A stretch of DNA of 64,000 bases from Gammaproteobacteria bacterium (GTDB taxonomy: Bacteria > Pseudomonadota > Gammaproteobacteria > Chromatiales > Chromatiaceae), in the NCBI GenBank assembly GCA_020445405.1, contig JAGRGQ010000005.1, forward strand, positions 56,063 through 120,062. Reading direction: 5' to 3'. Below the pieces are notes generated by a model. It worked only from the letters and a program-made list of their open reading frames with translations, ran no database searches and was not told the origin of the DNA. The translations under genes were made by a program, and so were the position numbers. Of this stretch, positions 9,528-18,516 are shown piece after piece (positions within the stretch are counted from its first letter, which is position 1; every line of letters starts with the position of its first letter).

Positions 9528-9776
9528 ATGCGTTTCAAGTATCTGTCTGTGGCTGCGGCGCTGCTGCTGGTTAGCGGTCAGGCCCTGGCATTTCATTGTC
9601 CCGTCGATATGAAAAAGATCGATCAGGCGCTGGCGGCGAATCCGCAGTTGAGTGCGGAGCAGCTCGCCCGGGTCAAACAACTGCGGAGCGAGGGTGAGGC
9701 GTTGCACAATGCAGGGCAGCACCAGGAATCGGTGGATACGCTGGGCAAAGCCATGGCGATATTGCAGATTCAATAG
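9528..9776 (+). CDS. Small periplasmic helical protein
   Basis: The 82-residue product starts at ATG with GGGAGG eleven to six bases upstream. It has a typical signal peptide (MRFKYLSVAAALLLVSGQALA, cleavage before FHCPVD). The mature 61 residues contain one Cys (HCPVDM) and are otherwise helical, rich in Ala, Gln and Glu. KQLRSEGEALHNAGQHQESV resembles half of a TPR-like helix pair. Similar short proteins occur in environmental gammaproteobacteria, but no function is known to me. A hairpin follows 31 bases after the stop. Confidence 0.78.
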   Translation: MRFKYLSVAAALLLVSGQALAFHCPVDMKKIDQALAANPQLSAEQLARVKQLRSEGEALHNAGQHQESVDTLGKAMAILQIQ

Positions 9777-9807
9777 GTGATCTGATTTTTGGCATCCGAT
9801 TGTAAAA

Positions 9808-9839
9808 GGGGACGGGGAATCAAAAACCCCACCGTCCCC
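9808..9839 (+). terminator. Strong hairpin downstream of the small periplasmic gene
   Basis: GGGGACGG pairs perfectly with CCGTCCCC, extended inward by GG/CC across a one-base bulge, with an A-rich loop. It lies 31 bases after the stop at 9776. No T-run follows, so it may be an imperfect intrinsic terminator or an mRNA 3' stabiliser. Confidence 0.45.
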
Positions 9840-10386
9840 GGTAGTGTTCAAAACCGGTCCGATCCGCCAGGCCGCTTCACCCTGCTGCAGTTGATTAACC
9901 ATTGCCGGGGTCATTGCGTTGCCGGCAGTTTCCCCACTCTCTTTCAGGCAGCTCCGCGGTCTTCACCCGCGTCGCCGGGCGCATGGCCCCGCCTTCTGTT
10001 GCACCCGGCGTGGGAACCGGTCGTCTCAACGAACTGGCTGACACCGGACAGATTCCGCGCAGGAAGATCCCGGGACCGCGCGGTAACGAATATTGCCTGA
10101 CTCAGGTTGGAAGGGAGAGCCGACCGGGAGCGGCAAAACCCAATCTGTCAATGCGCCACTCTATCTTTCGTCCGGAAAAGAAAAAAGGGGAGACGGATGT
10201 AGTGTCCAGGCAGGCAACGGTGAGCAAAGCAACTTGTCGGTCCCGTTCGACGGCCTCGGCGAACGGGAGACCGGGTGACATGCTCACGCCGCGCGGCGTC
10301 GTGGGCGAGAGTCCCCAACAGGCGAGTCTTGCCACGCTGCCGGGTTCGGCAGATGCGTTGAAGCCGGCGGATCGCAGGCCGATGGC
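9840..10386. other. 547-base gap upstream of the TIR gene
   Basis: No convincing gene. An A-rich purine run with AGACGGATGTAG (10183-10204) resembles a sequence upstream of the DUF599 gene (14659-14680). This could be a shared leader element or coincidence. Confidence 0.4.
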
Positions 10387-13110
10387 ATGACGGACCAAGA
10401 GAACAGCGGAGATGAGCGCGGAGAAGCATCTGAGTCCGCGTTCCGCTACAGGGCATTTATCAGTTACCGGCACGTCGATCCCGACCGCAGATGGGCGAAA
10501 TGGCTGCATGCCGGGCTGGAAACTTATCGCATCCCCAGGCAGCTGCTGACGGCGGGTGATGCCAATCGTCTTGGAAGGATTTTCCGGGACGAGGAGGAGC
10601 TGGCCGCATCCTCAGATCTCAGCCGGGAAATCATCAGCGCGCTGGAACAGTCTGAATCCCTTATCGTCATCTGCTCTCCCCGCACACCGGAATCGGGATG
10701 GGTCAATCAGGAGATCGTCAGGTTCCGTGAGCTGGGGCGCCATGACCGCATTCTGGCACTGCTCATCGAAGGGGAGCCTGAAGAGTCGTTTCCGGTTGCG
10801 TTGCGGGAAATTCGGTCGCATCCACCCGGGCGATCCCCTCCCGGTCGCACCGAGATTTTACAGGTGGAGCCGCTGGCTGCAGATGTACGCACCGCCGCCG
10901 GCGAATCTCCGCGCACGACCAGAAGGACGGCGCTGCTGCGGATCGCCGCGGCGCTGCTCGGCCGGCGCTTCGATGACCTCAGGCAGCGCGATCAGGAGCG
11001 AAAGACCCGGCGTTTGCTGTTGGTCAGTATGGCGTTATCCCTGCTGCTGGTGGGCGTGAGCCTGCTGGCTCTCTTTGCGCTGCTGCAGAAGCGGGCGGCA
11101 GACCACCAGCGAGACATCGCCGAAGCACGCATGCTGGTCACCCAGGGTGAAGCGGATTTCGAAAGCGAACCCCTGATCGGGCTTCGCATCGCCGCCGAGG
11201 GCCTGGCCCGGGCACCGGCCGATGAGGAGAGCCTGGTGCAGTCGCTGTCGGAGCGGGTGGCACGCAAAGCCGCGGAGGGAAGGGTCCGGAAACTCAGCAG
11301 CGATATCAGCGATCTGTATCATGGCCTGCCAGATTTCCCCTACCTGCTTCTGCGCAATCAATACAGCCCGGGCACTCTGGTACACGCATCCGATCTGACA
11401 GTGGTGGCCGATATCGACAACCTGGTGACGGAGAGACCGTTGAAGCTTTCATCGTCATTGGAATATTTTGTCCTGACCGTTGCTGCTGAGGGTCCGCGCC
11501 ATATTCTGCGAAGATCCGCGGACGGCCGCACGATTGGACGCACCAGCACGCTGTCCGACAGGACATTGATACCCGCCCGTCATCCGATCTACTTTCTCCG
11601 CGACCTGGGTTTCTCACCGCTGTTGAACCGGATTTCGGATTCCGCCAGCTTGGGCAGAACGGGATTCGACATCCGTGAACTGGCGTATCGGCAAGGGTCT
11701 CGGGTGTTTGCGCTGTTTTATCGCGACGATGAAAACAGCCGGATACCGCCGCCGCCCGATCTGTTCGATCTGAACACCGGCACGGTGCTGCAGACCCTGC
11801 CCCGGGAGACCAGCAGGATACTTTTCAGCGGCAGCGGTTCGCCCCACTTCGTGCTCGAGTTGGGCGGCAGCCACTGGCAGCTGCGTCGAACCGACGCTCC
11901 CGGCCAGGCCATTGTCGAGTCCAGCGGCAGCCCGGAACTCGCGGCGTTCGGCGGTGCAACATCGTCCGACTACTGGCTCATCGGATTCAGGAGCGGTACC
12001 GAACTCCGGCGCACCCATGATGGTGCGCTTGTCGACCGGATCGATGATCCGGTACTGGAGGCTTTTCCGGCGGTCGATGAGAATGCCTGGATCGTGCGGA
12101 TGAAGGAAGAGCCGAAGGTGCGCAGGCTCAGCGTGGACAACGATAGATTGATACTCACGGCGGTTGCCGGCGACCGCATCGAGGTGAAGCCCGATCCACC
12201 GTTTGAACCCGTTGCCAGCGCCATCCGCGTAGACGAATCGCTGCGGGACCGGCCTGTCCGCGTTCGCGCGCGCTTTACCGATGGTGACTATGAGGTCACC
12301 GGAAAGGACCGGACAGTGCGCAGCAGCGTATGGCGCCGGGGGCAGAGGCGTCCGGTCTTCTACCAGGACGAGGAACCGGAGAATTTGGCGTTCCTCTATA
12401 TCAGACGGTTTTACAGCGATCGCTCACGGGACGATGACTCCCTGATCAGGGCAGAGCTTCTCCGCAGCAGCGATGACAGCCCGCTGTTCGGTCGCAACGA
12501 CGATATCCGGCGTTATGGCGTGGATCCATCCGGGCAATACGTCTGGATACAGCTGGCGGATTACGACGATGAGGAGAGCGAGGTGGTACTGGTGCGCTTC
12601 GCCGATGGTGAAATCATATGGCGGGGTGACGGTCGCTGGATAAGCTTTGCGCCCTATCCTTCGGCCGGCTATTTTTTTGTCTGGTCCGCATCCGGCCGGG
12701 ACCAGCTGCGTAACCTGGCCGACGGCGCGGTCATCAGGCAACTCAATGGCGCGTTACGCCATCTGGATTTCACTACACTGACCCGGAGCGGGCATTTCGT
12801 CGCCGCCTTCGAAGACGGTCGTTACGAACTCTGGGACGGCGGCGGTTCGCCAACCCTGTTGCGCAATCTGGGATTCGGTCTGCGCGGTATTCTGCCGCTG
12901 CCCAACAGCCTCTTGCTGGTCTGGTATGAAAGTGGCAACGCTTATGTGATCGACCCGGGCTGGCTCGCACAGATCGGCAGGAATCCCGATGGTTTGACGC
13001 CGTCGAAACTGCTGGACTCCCTTTGCCGTGGGTTGTTCGTCAAAACCTGGTTTGACCAACAGCGTTGGGAGAGTCGGGGACCGGACCGCATCCGTACATG
13101 TATACCTTGA
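10387..13110 (+). CDS. TIR domain - transmembrane - degenerate beta-propeller protein
   Basis: The 907-residue protein begins with a TIR domain (about residues 20-165): FRYRAFISYRHVDPD is the box 1 strand, FRDEEELAAS follows, then SLIVICSPRTPESGWVNQEI with Glu109 at the position of the TIR catalytic/structural Glu. One transmembrane helix (about 209-233, LLLVSMALSLLLVGVSLLALF) divides it from the C-terminal part. Directly after it comes an ARMLVTQGEADFESEPLIG helix of the kind seen in TIR/WD40 signalling proteins. Residues 290-870 contain repeated short strands and Asp/Gly turns that look like degraded WD40 or propeller blades. TIR domains in bacteria often cleave NAD or sense stress in antiphage systems; that role here is inference. 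No effector or nuclease gene is adjacent. The small gene at 13269 may share its transcript. Confidence 0.8.
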   Translation: MTDQENSGDERGEASESAFRYRAFISYRHVDPDRRWAKWLHAGLETYRIPRQLLTAGDANRLGRIFRDEEELAASSDLSREIISALEQSESLIVICSPRTPESGWVNQEIVRFRELGRHDRILALLIEGEPEESFPVALREIRSHPPGRSPPGRTEILQVEPLAADVRTAAGESPRTTRRTALLRIAAALLGRRFDDLRQRDQERKTRRLLLVSMALSLLLVGVSLLALFALLQKRAADHQRDIAEARMLVTQGEADFESEPLIGLRIAAEGLARAPADEESLVQSLSERVARKAAEGRVRKLSSDISDLYHGLPDFPYLLLRNQYSPGTLVHASDLTVVADIDNLVTERPLKLSSSLEYFVLTVAAEGPRHILRRSADGRTIGRTSTLSDRTLIPARHPIYFLRDLGFSPLLNRISDSASLGRTGFDIRELAYRQGSRVFALFYRDDENSRIPPPPDLFDLNTGTVLQTLPRETSRILFSGSGSPHFVLELGGSHWQLRRTDAPGQAIVESSGSPELAAFGGATSSDYWLIGFRSGTELRRTHDGALVDRIDDPVLEAFPAVDENAWIVRMKEEPKVRRLSVDNDRLILTAVAGDRIEVKPDPPFEPVASAIRVDESLRDRPVRVRARFTDGDYEVTGKDRTVRSSVWRRGQRRPVFYQDEEPENLAFLYIRRFYSDRSRDDDSLIRAELLRSSDDSPLFGRNDDIRRYGVDPSGQYVWIQLADYDDEESEVVLVRFADGEIIWRGDGRWISFAPYPSAGYFFVWSASGRDQLRNLADGAVIRQLNGALRHLDFTTLTRSGHFVAAFEDGRYELWDGGGSPTLLRNLGFGLRGILPLPNSLLLVWYESGNAYVIDPGWLAQIGRNPDGLTPSKLLDSLCRGLFVKTWFDQQRWESRGPDRIRTCIP

Positions 13111-13268
13111 TTTTCACGGAACGTCACTGCGATTGTGGTGTCCAGGTATGCATATCGGGGCTCGGGGTTTTTCGCAATGCCGGACAGTTTCCGTCGTCCC
13201 CCGGATGGAGCGGTTTGAAACATGCGGCAGCGCAGGCTCCCCTGTCCTGCACGCTCAGGAGGTATCGA

Positions 13269-13418
13269 ATGGTTGTTTTTGCGCTGCTTGCACTTGCCGT
13301 GGTGATTGCTTTTGTTTATTACCTTTACCAAAATCATCAAGATAAGAAAGCGATGGATGAGTTGCTGCGGCGCACGCAGGCAGAAGATGAGGCAGAGGAC
13401 AAAAAGACACTTTTTTAG
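13269..13418 (+). CDS. 49-residue single-pass membrane protein
   Basis: An AGGAGG Shine-Dalgarno sequence (13257-13262) lies six bases before this ATG, the best ribosome binding site in the neighbourhood, which decides the start. The protein is one N-terminal hydrophobic helix (VVFALLALAVVIAFVYYLY) followed by a charged Asp/Glu/Lys tail ending TLF, the topology of small signal-anchored regulators. It lies 158 bases after the TIR gene in the same direction and is convergent with bacteriohemerythrin. Function is unknown. Confidence 0.6.
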   Translation: MVVFALLALAVVIAFVYYLYQNHQDKKAMDELLRRTQAEDEAEDKKTLF

Positions 13419-13531
13419 CCGGCGGCGGGCGCCCCGGGCAACGCCTGAAAGACCTCTATTGCGTGCGGGAATCTGGCGCTTGTTATGCGTTAAGCGGGAA
13501 GACGCTCAGCCGCATAACATGGCAGGGCGCT

Positions 13532-13987
13532 TCAACTTCCCCAGAGCTTGCTGATCCAGGAGCGCTTCTTGAGCTTCGGTCGGGCGCCTGCGGCAAGAAA
13601 GAATCCGCTATAGTTCATATCCTCTTCCATGATGTGCTTGGTCAGCCACAACTTGAGAAAGTGCATCAGCTCAAAGCCGATGGATGCCTTTCCCTCGTCG
13701 ACTTTGGTTTTAAGCTCGACCACCTGTTCCAGCAGCTGTTGGTGCTGTTCATGGTGCTCTTCGTATCCGGGGTAATCCAGAATCCGCATCAGACTCTCTT
13801 CAACCGCAAAATGGATACGGGTGTAATCGGAGAGCTCTTCCAGAATCTCGCGGACCACCTGGTTTCCGTGACGATCCTGGATTGCGGTGTGCATTTTGTT
13901 GATCAGTTCTGCAAGCACCTTGTGCTGTGCGTCTATCTCCTCGATACCGACGCTGAGTTCATCGGACCACTCCACAAATTTAGCCAC
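13532..13987 (-). CDS. Bacteriohemerythrin
   Basis: This 151-residue four-helix-bundle protein binds O2 (or senses it or NO) with a diiron centre. The ligand set is intact: His22 (DAQHK), His59 and Glu63 (HFAVEE), His78 and His82 (HHEQH), and a late His with Asp in LTKHIMEED. The N-terminal VEWSDELSVGIEEID is typical of the family. The last 25 residues are basic (ARPKLKKRSWISKLWG) and extend past the usual domain end; they may contact membrane or nucleic acid. RBS and ATG are normal. It is convergent with the small membrane protein gene. Confidence 0.93.
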   Translation of the reverse strand: MAKFVEWSDELSVGIEEIDAQHKVLAELINKMHTAIQDRHGNQVVREILEELSDYTRIHFAVEESLMRILDYPGYEEHHEQHQQLLEQVVELKTKVDEGKASIGFELMHFLKLWLTKHIMEEDMNYSGFFLAAGARPKLKKRSWISKLWGS

Positions 13988-14741
13988 CGCAATCCTCTCC
14001 TGAAATAAATGACATCCCTTGCGCCTGAAGGGCCGCTGATCACAACAGTTCGAATATCGGCGTCCACAGCCGGATCTTTAACGTCAGACCGGGGGTAAGC
14101 ACGGCGTCGGAGCAGGATGGCGCACCCACCCCGGCAAATGGGGGTATGTGGCCGATACATTCACCGGCGCTCACCGTGTCGCAGATCTTTTCCGGCGCCG
14201 CTGCAGTGAACTCAGAAAGCTGCGAATACGATTGGCATTGGTACCGCCGTCGCCGCCGGTACCGGACCGGGATGTAGGCCGCATGACGACCCTGGTCCAT
14301 CGGGTGTTTGCGCGGCGGTCACCCGGGCAGACGGGGAGTTGAATTGTACGGATTCAGACGACAACCGGTTGTTCTCTGCATTGCATCCCGTGGTCAAGTT
14401 TAGGGCAAAGTGCGCTAGTTGCAATCCGGCACGGGAAGAGTTAAAGCAGCTCCCGGCGGTCAGGCCCGGATATTCCGATGCACAGGAGCATCGCCGATAG
14501 ATCCTGCACTGTGCATCCGGGTCGGGCCACGGTAATACTGTTGTAATCACCGGTAACAAACCGGGTAGTAGAATTTGACGGACTTTATGCTGAAGACAAG
14601 CTGTTGGGTGCCAAACTGCGGACTGAAAAATGTTCTACAATCGTTGCAAATCCCGTCAGAAAAAAGGGAGACGATGTAGCAGATAATCCAAGTCTGGTGC
14701 CTTTAGCCACTACTGGTTGCCTGTTTCCATACCGCACTGCA
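13988..14741. other. 754-base divergent gap, no gene seen
   Basis: Open frames are present but lack ribosome binding sites and known motifs. The gap must carry the bacteriohemerythrin promoter. ACCGGTAACAAACCGGG near 14549-14565 is a small inverted repeat. Confidence 0.4.
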
Positions 14742-15446
14742 ATGGATCCTAAAACAAGACTGCAGACTCTGCTTGCCATCACCGGGTTCCTGATGCTGGT
14801 GGTATACCATATCTACCTCTATTACCTGCTGAGAAAAAGGCCCGAATCCACCTCCATCGGAGTGGCGAACCATCTGCGAGTTCTCTGGGTTCGTTCCATT
14901 TTGACTGAAAACAACGGGATTCTCGCAGTACAGACTTTGCGTAATCTGACTACGGCGGCAACTTTTCTCGCCTCCACATCCATCATCATCGGGTTGGGAG
15001 TGCTCAATATTGCACTCACAACTGAAGAAGTCACCACGATGTCCAGAATCATCGAGCTTGACGAGTCTGCAAACTTCAGACTTTGGATAACCAGGCTGTT
15101 CGTTCTTTTTGCGGATTTTATGTTCTGTTTTTTTAATTTCATGCTGGCGGTCCGCTATTACAATCACGCTGCTTTCATGCTGGGCCAGAAGCCTGCCGAA
15201 AATATGAAACCGTCTCTGCACAAACCGGGACTGCTCATCAATCTGCCCTCTTCACCGGAGTCTTCCATCGGTTATGGGAACAGTGCGGCGGATACAGTAA
15301 ATCGCGGTGCTGCGCACTACACGCTTGGCATGCGCGGTTACTATCTCGTGATTCCGTTCGCACTATGGTTGATTGGCGCTGTCTGGTTTCTGCTCGGCAC
15401 AGTTTTATTGATCATCGTGCTGAATAGAATAGACAGGGCGGCGTGA
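14742..15446 (+). CDS. DUF599-family membrane protein
   Basis: The 234-residue protein matches the DUF599 family. After an N-terminal helix (LLAITGFLMLVVYHIYLYYLL) it has the family block RVLWVRSILTENNGILAVQT and LRNLTTAATFLASTSIII. It ends with RGYYLVIPFALWLIGAVWF and a final helix. About four transmembrane helices place it in the inner membrane. An in-frame ATG at 14604 would add 46 polar residues absent from the family, so the ATG at 14742 is chosen. Function of DUF599 is unknown. It is convergent with the LysR gene 64 bases downstream. Confidence 0.8.
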   Translation: MDPKTRLQTLLAITGFLMLVVYHIYLYYLLRKRPESTSIGVANHLRVLWVRSILTENNGILAVQTLRNLTTAATFLASTSIIIGLGVLNIALTTEEVTTMSRIIELDESANFRLWITRLFVLFADFMFCFFNFMLAVRYYNHAAFMLGQKPAENMKPSLHKPGLLINLPSSPESSIGYGNSAADTVNRGAAHYTLGMRGYYLVIPFALWLIGAVWFLLGTVLLIIVLNRIDRAA

Positions 15447-15510
15447 GTGTGTTGCGCCCGGGCCGGCCATGCCCCCGCCGCACCGGATGCGCGTCGTCCG
15501 CCAGCAAAAT

Positions 15511-16404
15511 TCAGACGTACATCTCTTTGCACTGTTCGGCCAGGTGGTCAATGAATAGCCTGACCTTGGCCGACAAGTGCCGGCGATGTGGGTACATGGC
15601 ATAGATGCCCAACGGCACGGATTCGTGGTCGGGCAGCAGTCGCCGCAGCCTGCCTTCTGCGATGTCATCCGCTATTGCGAATGAAGGCAGATAGCTGATC
15701 CCCTCACCCAGCAGGGTCAGTTCCCTGGCAGCGCGGGCGCTGTTGACCGTCACTTTGGCGGTGACGTTGACCGTGATCTCGTTGTTCCCCTCGCGAAACG
15801 TCCAAAGTGTACCGGTCGGGTGATTGCTGTCGACCACGCAGGAGTGAGCGGACAGCTGCAGTGGATGGGTTGGCTCACCACGCTGATCGAGATAGGCGGG
15901 CGCCGCACAAGCCAGCAGGGATGTCCGGCCGAGCTTGCGCGCAACCAGCGAGGAGTCTTGCAGCTCCCCGATGCGCACGGCCACATCGATCCGTTCGTCC
16001 ACCAGGTCCACAAAACGATCGCTCAGAATCAGGTTCAGACGGACCTCCGGGTACCTGTTGGAAAATTCCGACAACGCGCGCATAAGATGCAGTTCAGCGA
16101 ACGAAATCGGCGCGGTCACCCGGAGTTCGCCCCTGGGTTCGGCGGTATTCGAGTGTATTGCCGCATCCAGTTCATCCAGTTCCGCCAGGAGCGGACGGCA
16201 CTGTTCGAAATAGGCCTGTCCGGTGCCGGTCGCGTTGACCTGACGGGTGGTGCGATGCAGCAGGCGAACGCCGAGTTCGGTTTCGAGCTGTCCCACCTGC
16301 TTGCTGATCATGGCCTTCGACACCCCCATGCGGCGTGCAGCCGGCGAGAATCCACCGGCCTCGACCACAGCCATAAACGCACGCATGCAGCCTAGTTTAT
16401 CCAT
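15511..16404 (-). CDS. LysR-family transcriptional regulator
   Basis: The 297-residue protein has the N-terminal winged helix of LysR regulators (MDKLGCMRAFMAVVEAGGF, then SPAARRMGVSKAMISKQVGQ and LETELGVRLLHRTTRQV). It is followed by a periplasmic-binding-like effector domain (GELRVTAPISFAELHLM, ILSDRFVDLVDERIDVAVRI). This arrangement is typical of regulators next to redox-enzyme genes. It is divergent from the DoxX gene, and the 114-base gap contains a near-perfect inverted repeat (16430-16463) that could be its own operator. The effector is unknown; quinone or electrophile sensing would fit the neighbours but is inferred. Confidence 0.93.
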   Translation of the reverse strand: MDKLGCMRAFMAVVEAGGFSPAARRMGVSKAMISKQVGQLETELGVRLLHRTTRQVNATGTGQAYFEQCRPLLAELDELDAAIHSNTAEPRGELRVTAPISFAELHLMRALSEFSNRYPEVRLNLILSDRFVDLVDERIDVAVRIGELQDSSLVARKLGRTSLLACAAPAYLDQRGEPTHPLQLSAHSCVVDSNHPTGTLWTFREGNNEITVNVTAKVTVNSARAARELTLLGEGISYLPSFAIADDIAEGRLRRLLPDHESVPLGIYAMYPHRRHLSAKVRLFIDHLAEQCKEMYV

Positions 16405-16429
16405 AGCAGACGAAACTGTTTACAAATAA

Positions 16430-16463
16430 GAAACAGTATATCAATAAAATGGTATATTGTTTC
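16430..16463. promoter_or_regulatory. Palindromic operator candidate between lysR and doxX
   Basis: GAAACAGTATA (16430-16440) and TATATTGTTTC (16453-16463) form an inverted repeat with 10 of 11 positions matching. It lies 26 bases from the LysR start and 56 bases from the DoxX start. Both arms are far more AT-rich than the flanking DNA. LysR proteins usually bind such sites in a divergent gap. Confidence 0.6.
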
Positions 16464-16518
16464 CGTTATCTTCTTGGTGAATAGTGTCAGCACATTAATC
16501 ACACCCAGGAGAATCAAG

Positions 16519-16956
16519 ATGACTCAATCAACCGCTTATGCCGCTTTGCTGCTTCGCACCGCCCTAGGCACCATGTTCGTTGCCCATGGTTTGCTGAAGA
16601 TCCTCGTATTCACGCCCGCTGGAACGGTGGCTTTCTTCAGCTCGCTGGGCGTCCCGGGCTGGTTTGCCTATCCGGCCATGGGGGCGGAGTTGCTCGGGGG
16701 CATCCTGTTGCTGCTAGGCGTTCAGACCCGTCTGGTATCGCTGGCGCTGCTGCCCGTGCTTATTGGCAGCATCGTCCTTGTGCACGGCGCCAATGGATGG
16801 CTTTTCACCAATCAAAACGGCGGCTGGGAGTATTCCGCGTTTCTCATCGTCGCCTCCGTCGTCCAGGCGTTGCTGGGCGACGGTGCGCTCAGCCTGAGCG
16901 GCGTGTTCGGGCGTAACCGGTCGGCAGCAGTGTCCACCGTCGCTGCAAGCGCCTGA
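16519..16956 (+). CDS. DoxX-family membrane protein
   Basis: This 145-residue protein has four transmembrane helices. It shows the DoxX opening LLLRTALGTMFVAHGLLKI, then AYPAMGAELLGGILLLLG and a final pair of helices. The family is linked to redox metabolism; some members are subunits of thiosulfate:quinone oxidoreductase, most are uncharacterised. The ATG at 16519 follows CAGGAG closely; an upstream in-frame start at 16474 lacks one. It is divergent from the LysR regulator and precedes the hydroquinone reductase gene on the same strand, with a hairpin between them. Confidence 0.85.
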   Translation: MTQSTAYAALLLRTALGTMFVAHGLLKILVFTPAGTVAFFSSLGVPGWFAYPAMGAELLGGILLLLGVQTRLVSLALLPVLIGSIVLVHGANGWLFTNQNGGWEYSAFLIVASVVQALLGDGALSLSGVFGRNRSAAVSTVAASA

Positions 16957-16979
16957 GAATGCGGCGGGGATGAACAAGT

Positions 16980-17007
16980 CACTCAGCCCCGTACCCGGGG
17001 CTGAGTG
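16980..17007 (+). terminator. 11 bp hairpin between doxX and the GST-family gene
   Basis: CACTCAGCCCC pairs with GGGGCTGAGTG around GTACCC. No T-run follows. It lies 24 bases after the DoxX stop and 28 bases before the next start, so it may attenuate or separate the two genes' expression. Confidence 0.5.
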
Positions 17008-17034
17008 CAATGCTGAAGGTGGGGAGATGAGCCG

Positions 17035-17994
17035 ATGTTGATCAATGGGCAATGGGAAGAAGAGTTTCAGCCGGTACATGGCACGGACGAAGAGGGCGGT
17101 TTCGTACGGGAGGACGCCGGATTCCGCAACTGGATCACGGTGGATGGCGGACCGGGACCAAGCGGCGAGGGTGGCTTCGCCGCCGAACCGGGACGCTATC
17201 ATCTGTACGTGGCATTGATCTGTCCCTGGGCTTCACGAACCTTGATGGTACGCGAACTCAAAGGGCTGCAGGATGCCGTTTCGGTGACCGTGCTGGATCC
17301 CAGGCTCACCAATAAGGTGTGGCGATTTGGCGACAGTGCCGATGCGCCACCGGGTTCACAACCCGATCCACACTATGGCGCCGGCTACCTCTATGAGTTG
17401 TACCTGCGTGCGAGGCCGGACTATACCGGGCAGATCACTGTACCGGTACTCTGGGACAAGCAGCGTGAAACCATCGTCAGCAACGAGTCTTCAGAAATCA
17501 TTCGCATGTTGAACAGCGCCTTCGGCACGGCGGCCCGAAACGACCTCGACCTCTACCCGCACGCATTTCGGGCCGAGATCGATGCGCTGAACGAGCGGCT
17601 CTATCATCGGTTCAACAACGGCGTGTACCGCGCCGGGTTTGCCACCACGCAGATCGCATACGACAAGGCTGTAAGCGACGTATTCGACAGCCTGGACTTT
17701 ATCGAGGCGCGGCTCGACGGGCAGCGCTTTCTCGTTGGCAACCGATTGACCGAGGCCGATGTACGCGCCTTTGTGACCCTGATCCGGTTTGACCTGGCCT
17801 ATCACGGCCTGTTCAAGTTAAATCTGAGGCGGGTGTGTGATTACCCGAATATCAGCAGGTATGTCGGACACATCCATAACCTGCCGGGTGTCGCGGGTAC
17901 GGTAAACCCGGATCACATCAAGCTGGGGTATTACTCGATTCGGTCCCTCAATCCGTCCGGAATAGTTCCGGCCGGCCCGCTAGTCGAATGGTAG
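17035..17994 (+). CDS. Glutathionyl-hydroquinone reductase (xi-class GST, YqjG/PcpF type)
   Basis: The 319-residue cytosolic enzyme reduces glutathionyl-hydroquinones. The signature LICPWASRTLMVRELKGL has the catalytic Cys-Pro-Trp-Ala with the nucleophilic Cys. VLDPRLTNKVWRFG, YTGQITVPVLWDKQ and TIVSNESSEIIRMLN follow the family order. The C-terminal helical domain contains LVGNRLTEADVRAFVTLIRF. Length is normal (about 320-330). A GGGGAG Shine-Dalgarno lies close to the ATG. It follows doxX and, with the LysR regulator, suggests a quinone/electrophile response group; that grouping is inference. Confidence 0.92.
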   Translation: MLINGQWEEEFQPVHGTDEEGGFVREDAGFRNWITVDGGPGPSGEGGFAAEPGRYHLYVALICPWASRTLMVRELKGLQDAVSVTVLDPRLTNKVWRFGDSADAPPGSQPDPHYGAGYLYELYLRARPDYTGQITVPVLWDKQRETIVSNESSEIIRMLNSAFGTAARNDLDLYPHAFRAEIDALNERLYHRFNNGVYRAGFATTQIAYDKAVSDVFDSLDFIEARLDGQRFLVGNRLTEADVRAFVTLIRFDLAYHGLFKLNLRRVCDYPNISRYVGHIHNLPGVAGTVNPDHIKLGYYSIRSLNPSGIVPAGPLVEW

Positions 17995-18516
17995 CCGGCG
18001 GTCATTCCCGCTCCACCGGCGGCGGGACAAGCACTATAGGCAGTATAGCGATGCTCGCGCAAAAAAGGTGCTGCTCCCGACCGAATCTGCGCGGCGGAGA
18101 GTCAATCACCGGTGCGTTTGCAAGCGCTGAATAAACGACCCATCCGCAATGGTTCACATCAAGGTGCCGGCTATGAAGCCGTTGGCTTCACCGCAGACAA
18201 GACGGTACGGCATGACGCTGTTGGCAGTCGCCAAAACCGCTGTTGCGCAGACGCGGGCCTCTGCGCGGTGGTGTGTCCCTGTATGGGGTAATGCTGAGTT
18301 GTGTTCCGGCAACGCACGGCGTTATGACAGCGAAAGGGCTTTGAGTAGAGGATTCCAGAACGGTGCGGCAAGGATTGTGGGCGTGGGTACCTTTCAGGCA
18401 GCTGTACCGACGGATACGGAACCGGGTTCTTTTTGAACCTACCGGAGGCTGCCTGAATATGCGGGATCGAAGGATCTCTGTATCTTCTATACTTATGCGC
18501 ACGGACTGCGCGGTCA
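17995..18516. other. 522-base gap, no gene seen
   Basis: Short frames occur without ribosome binding sites or family motifs. The right part (18484-18540) resembles DNA at 21858-21896, pointing to duplication of the regulator's 5' region. Confidence 0.4.

Noticed and set aside
10181..10204. Purine-rich AAAAAAGGGGAGACGGATG similar to bases 14659-14678
   Set aside because: Only two copies about 4.5 kb apart in unrelated leaders; the low complexity makes a chance match likely.
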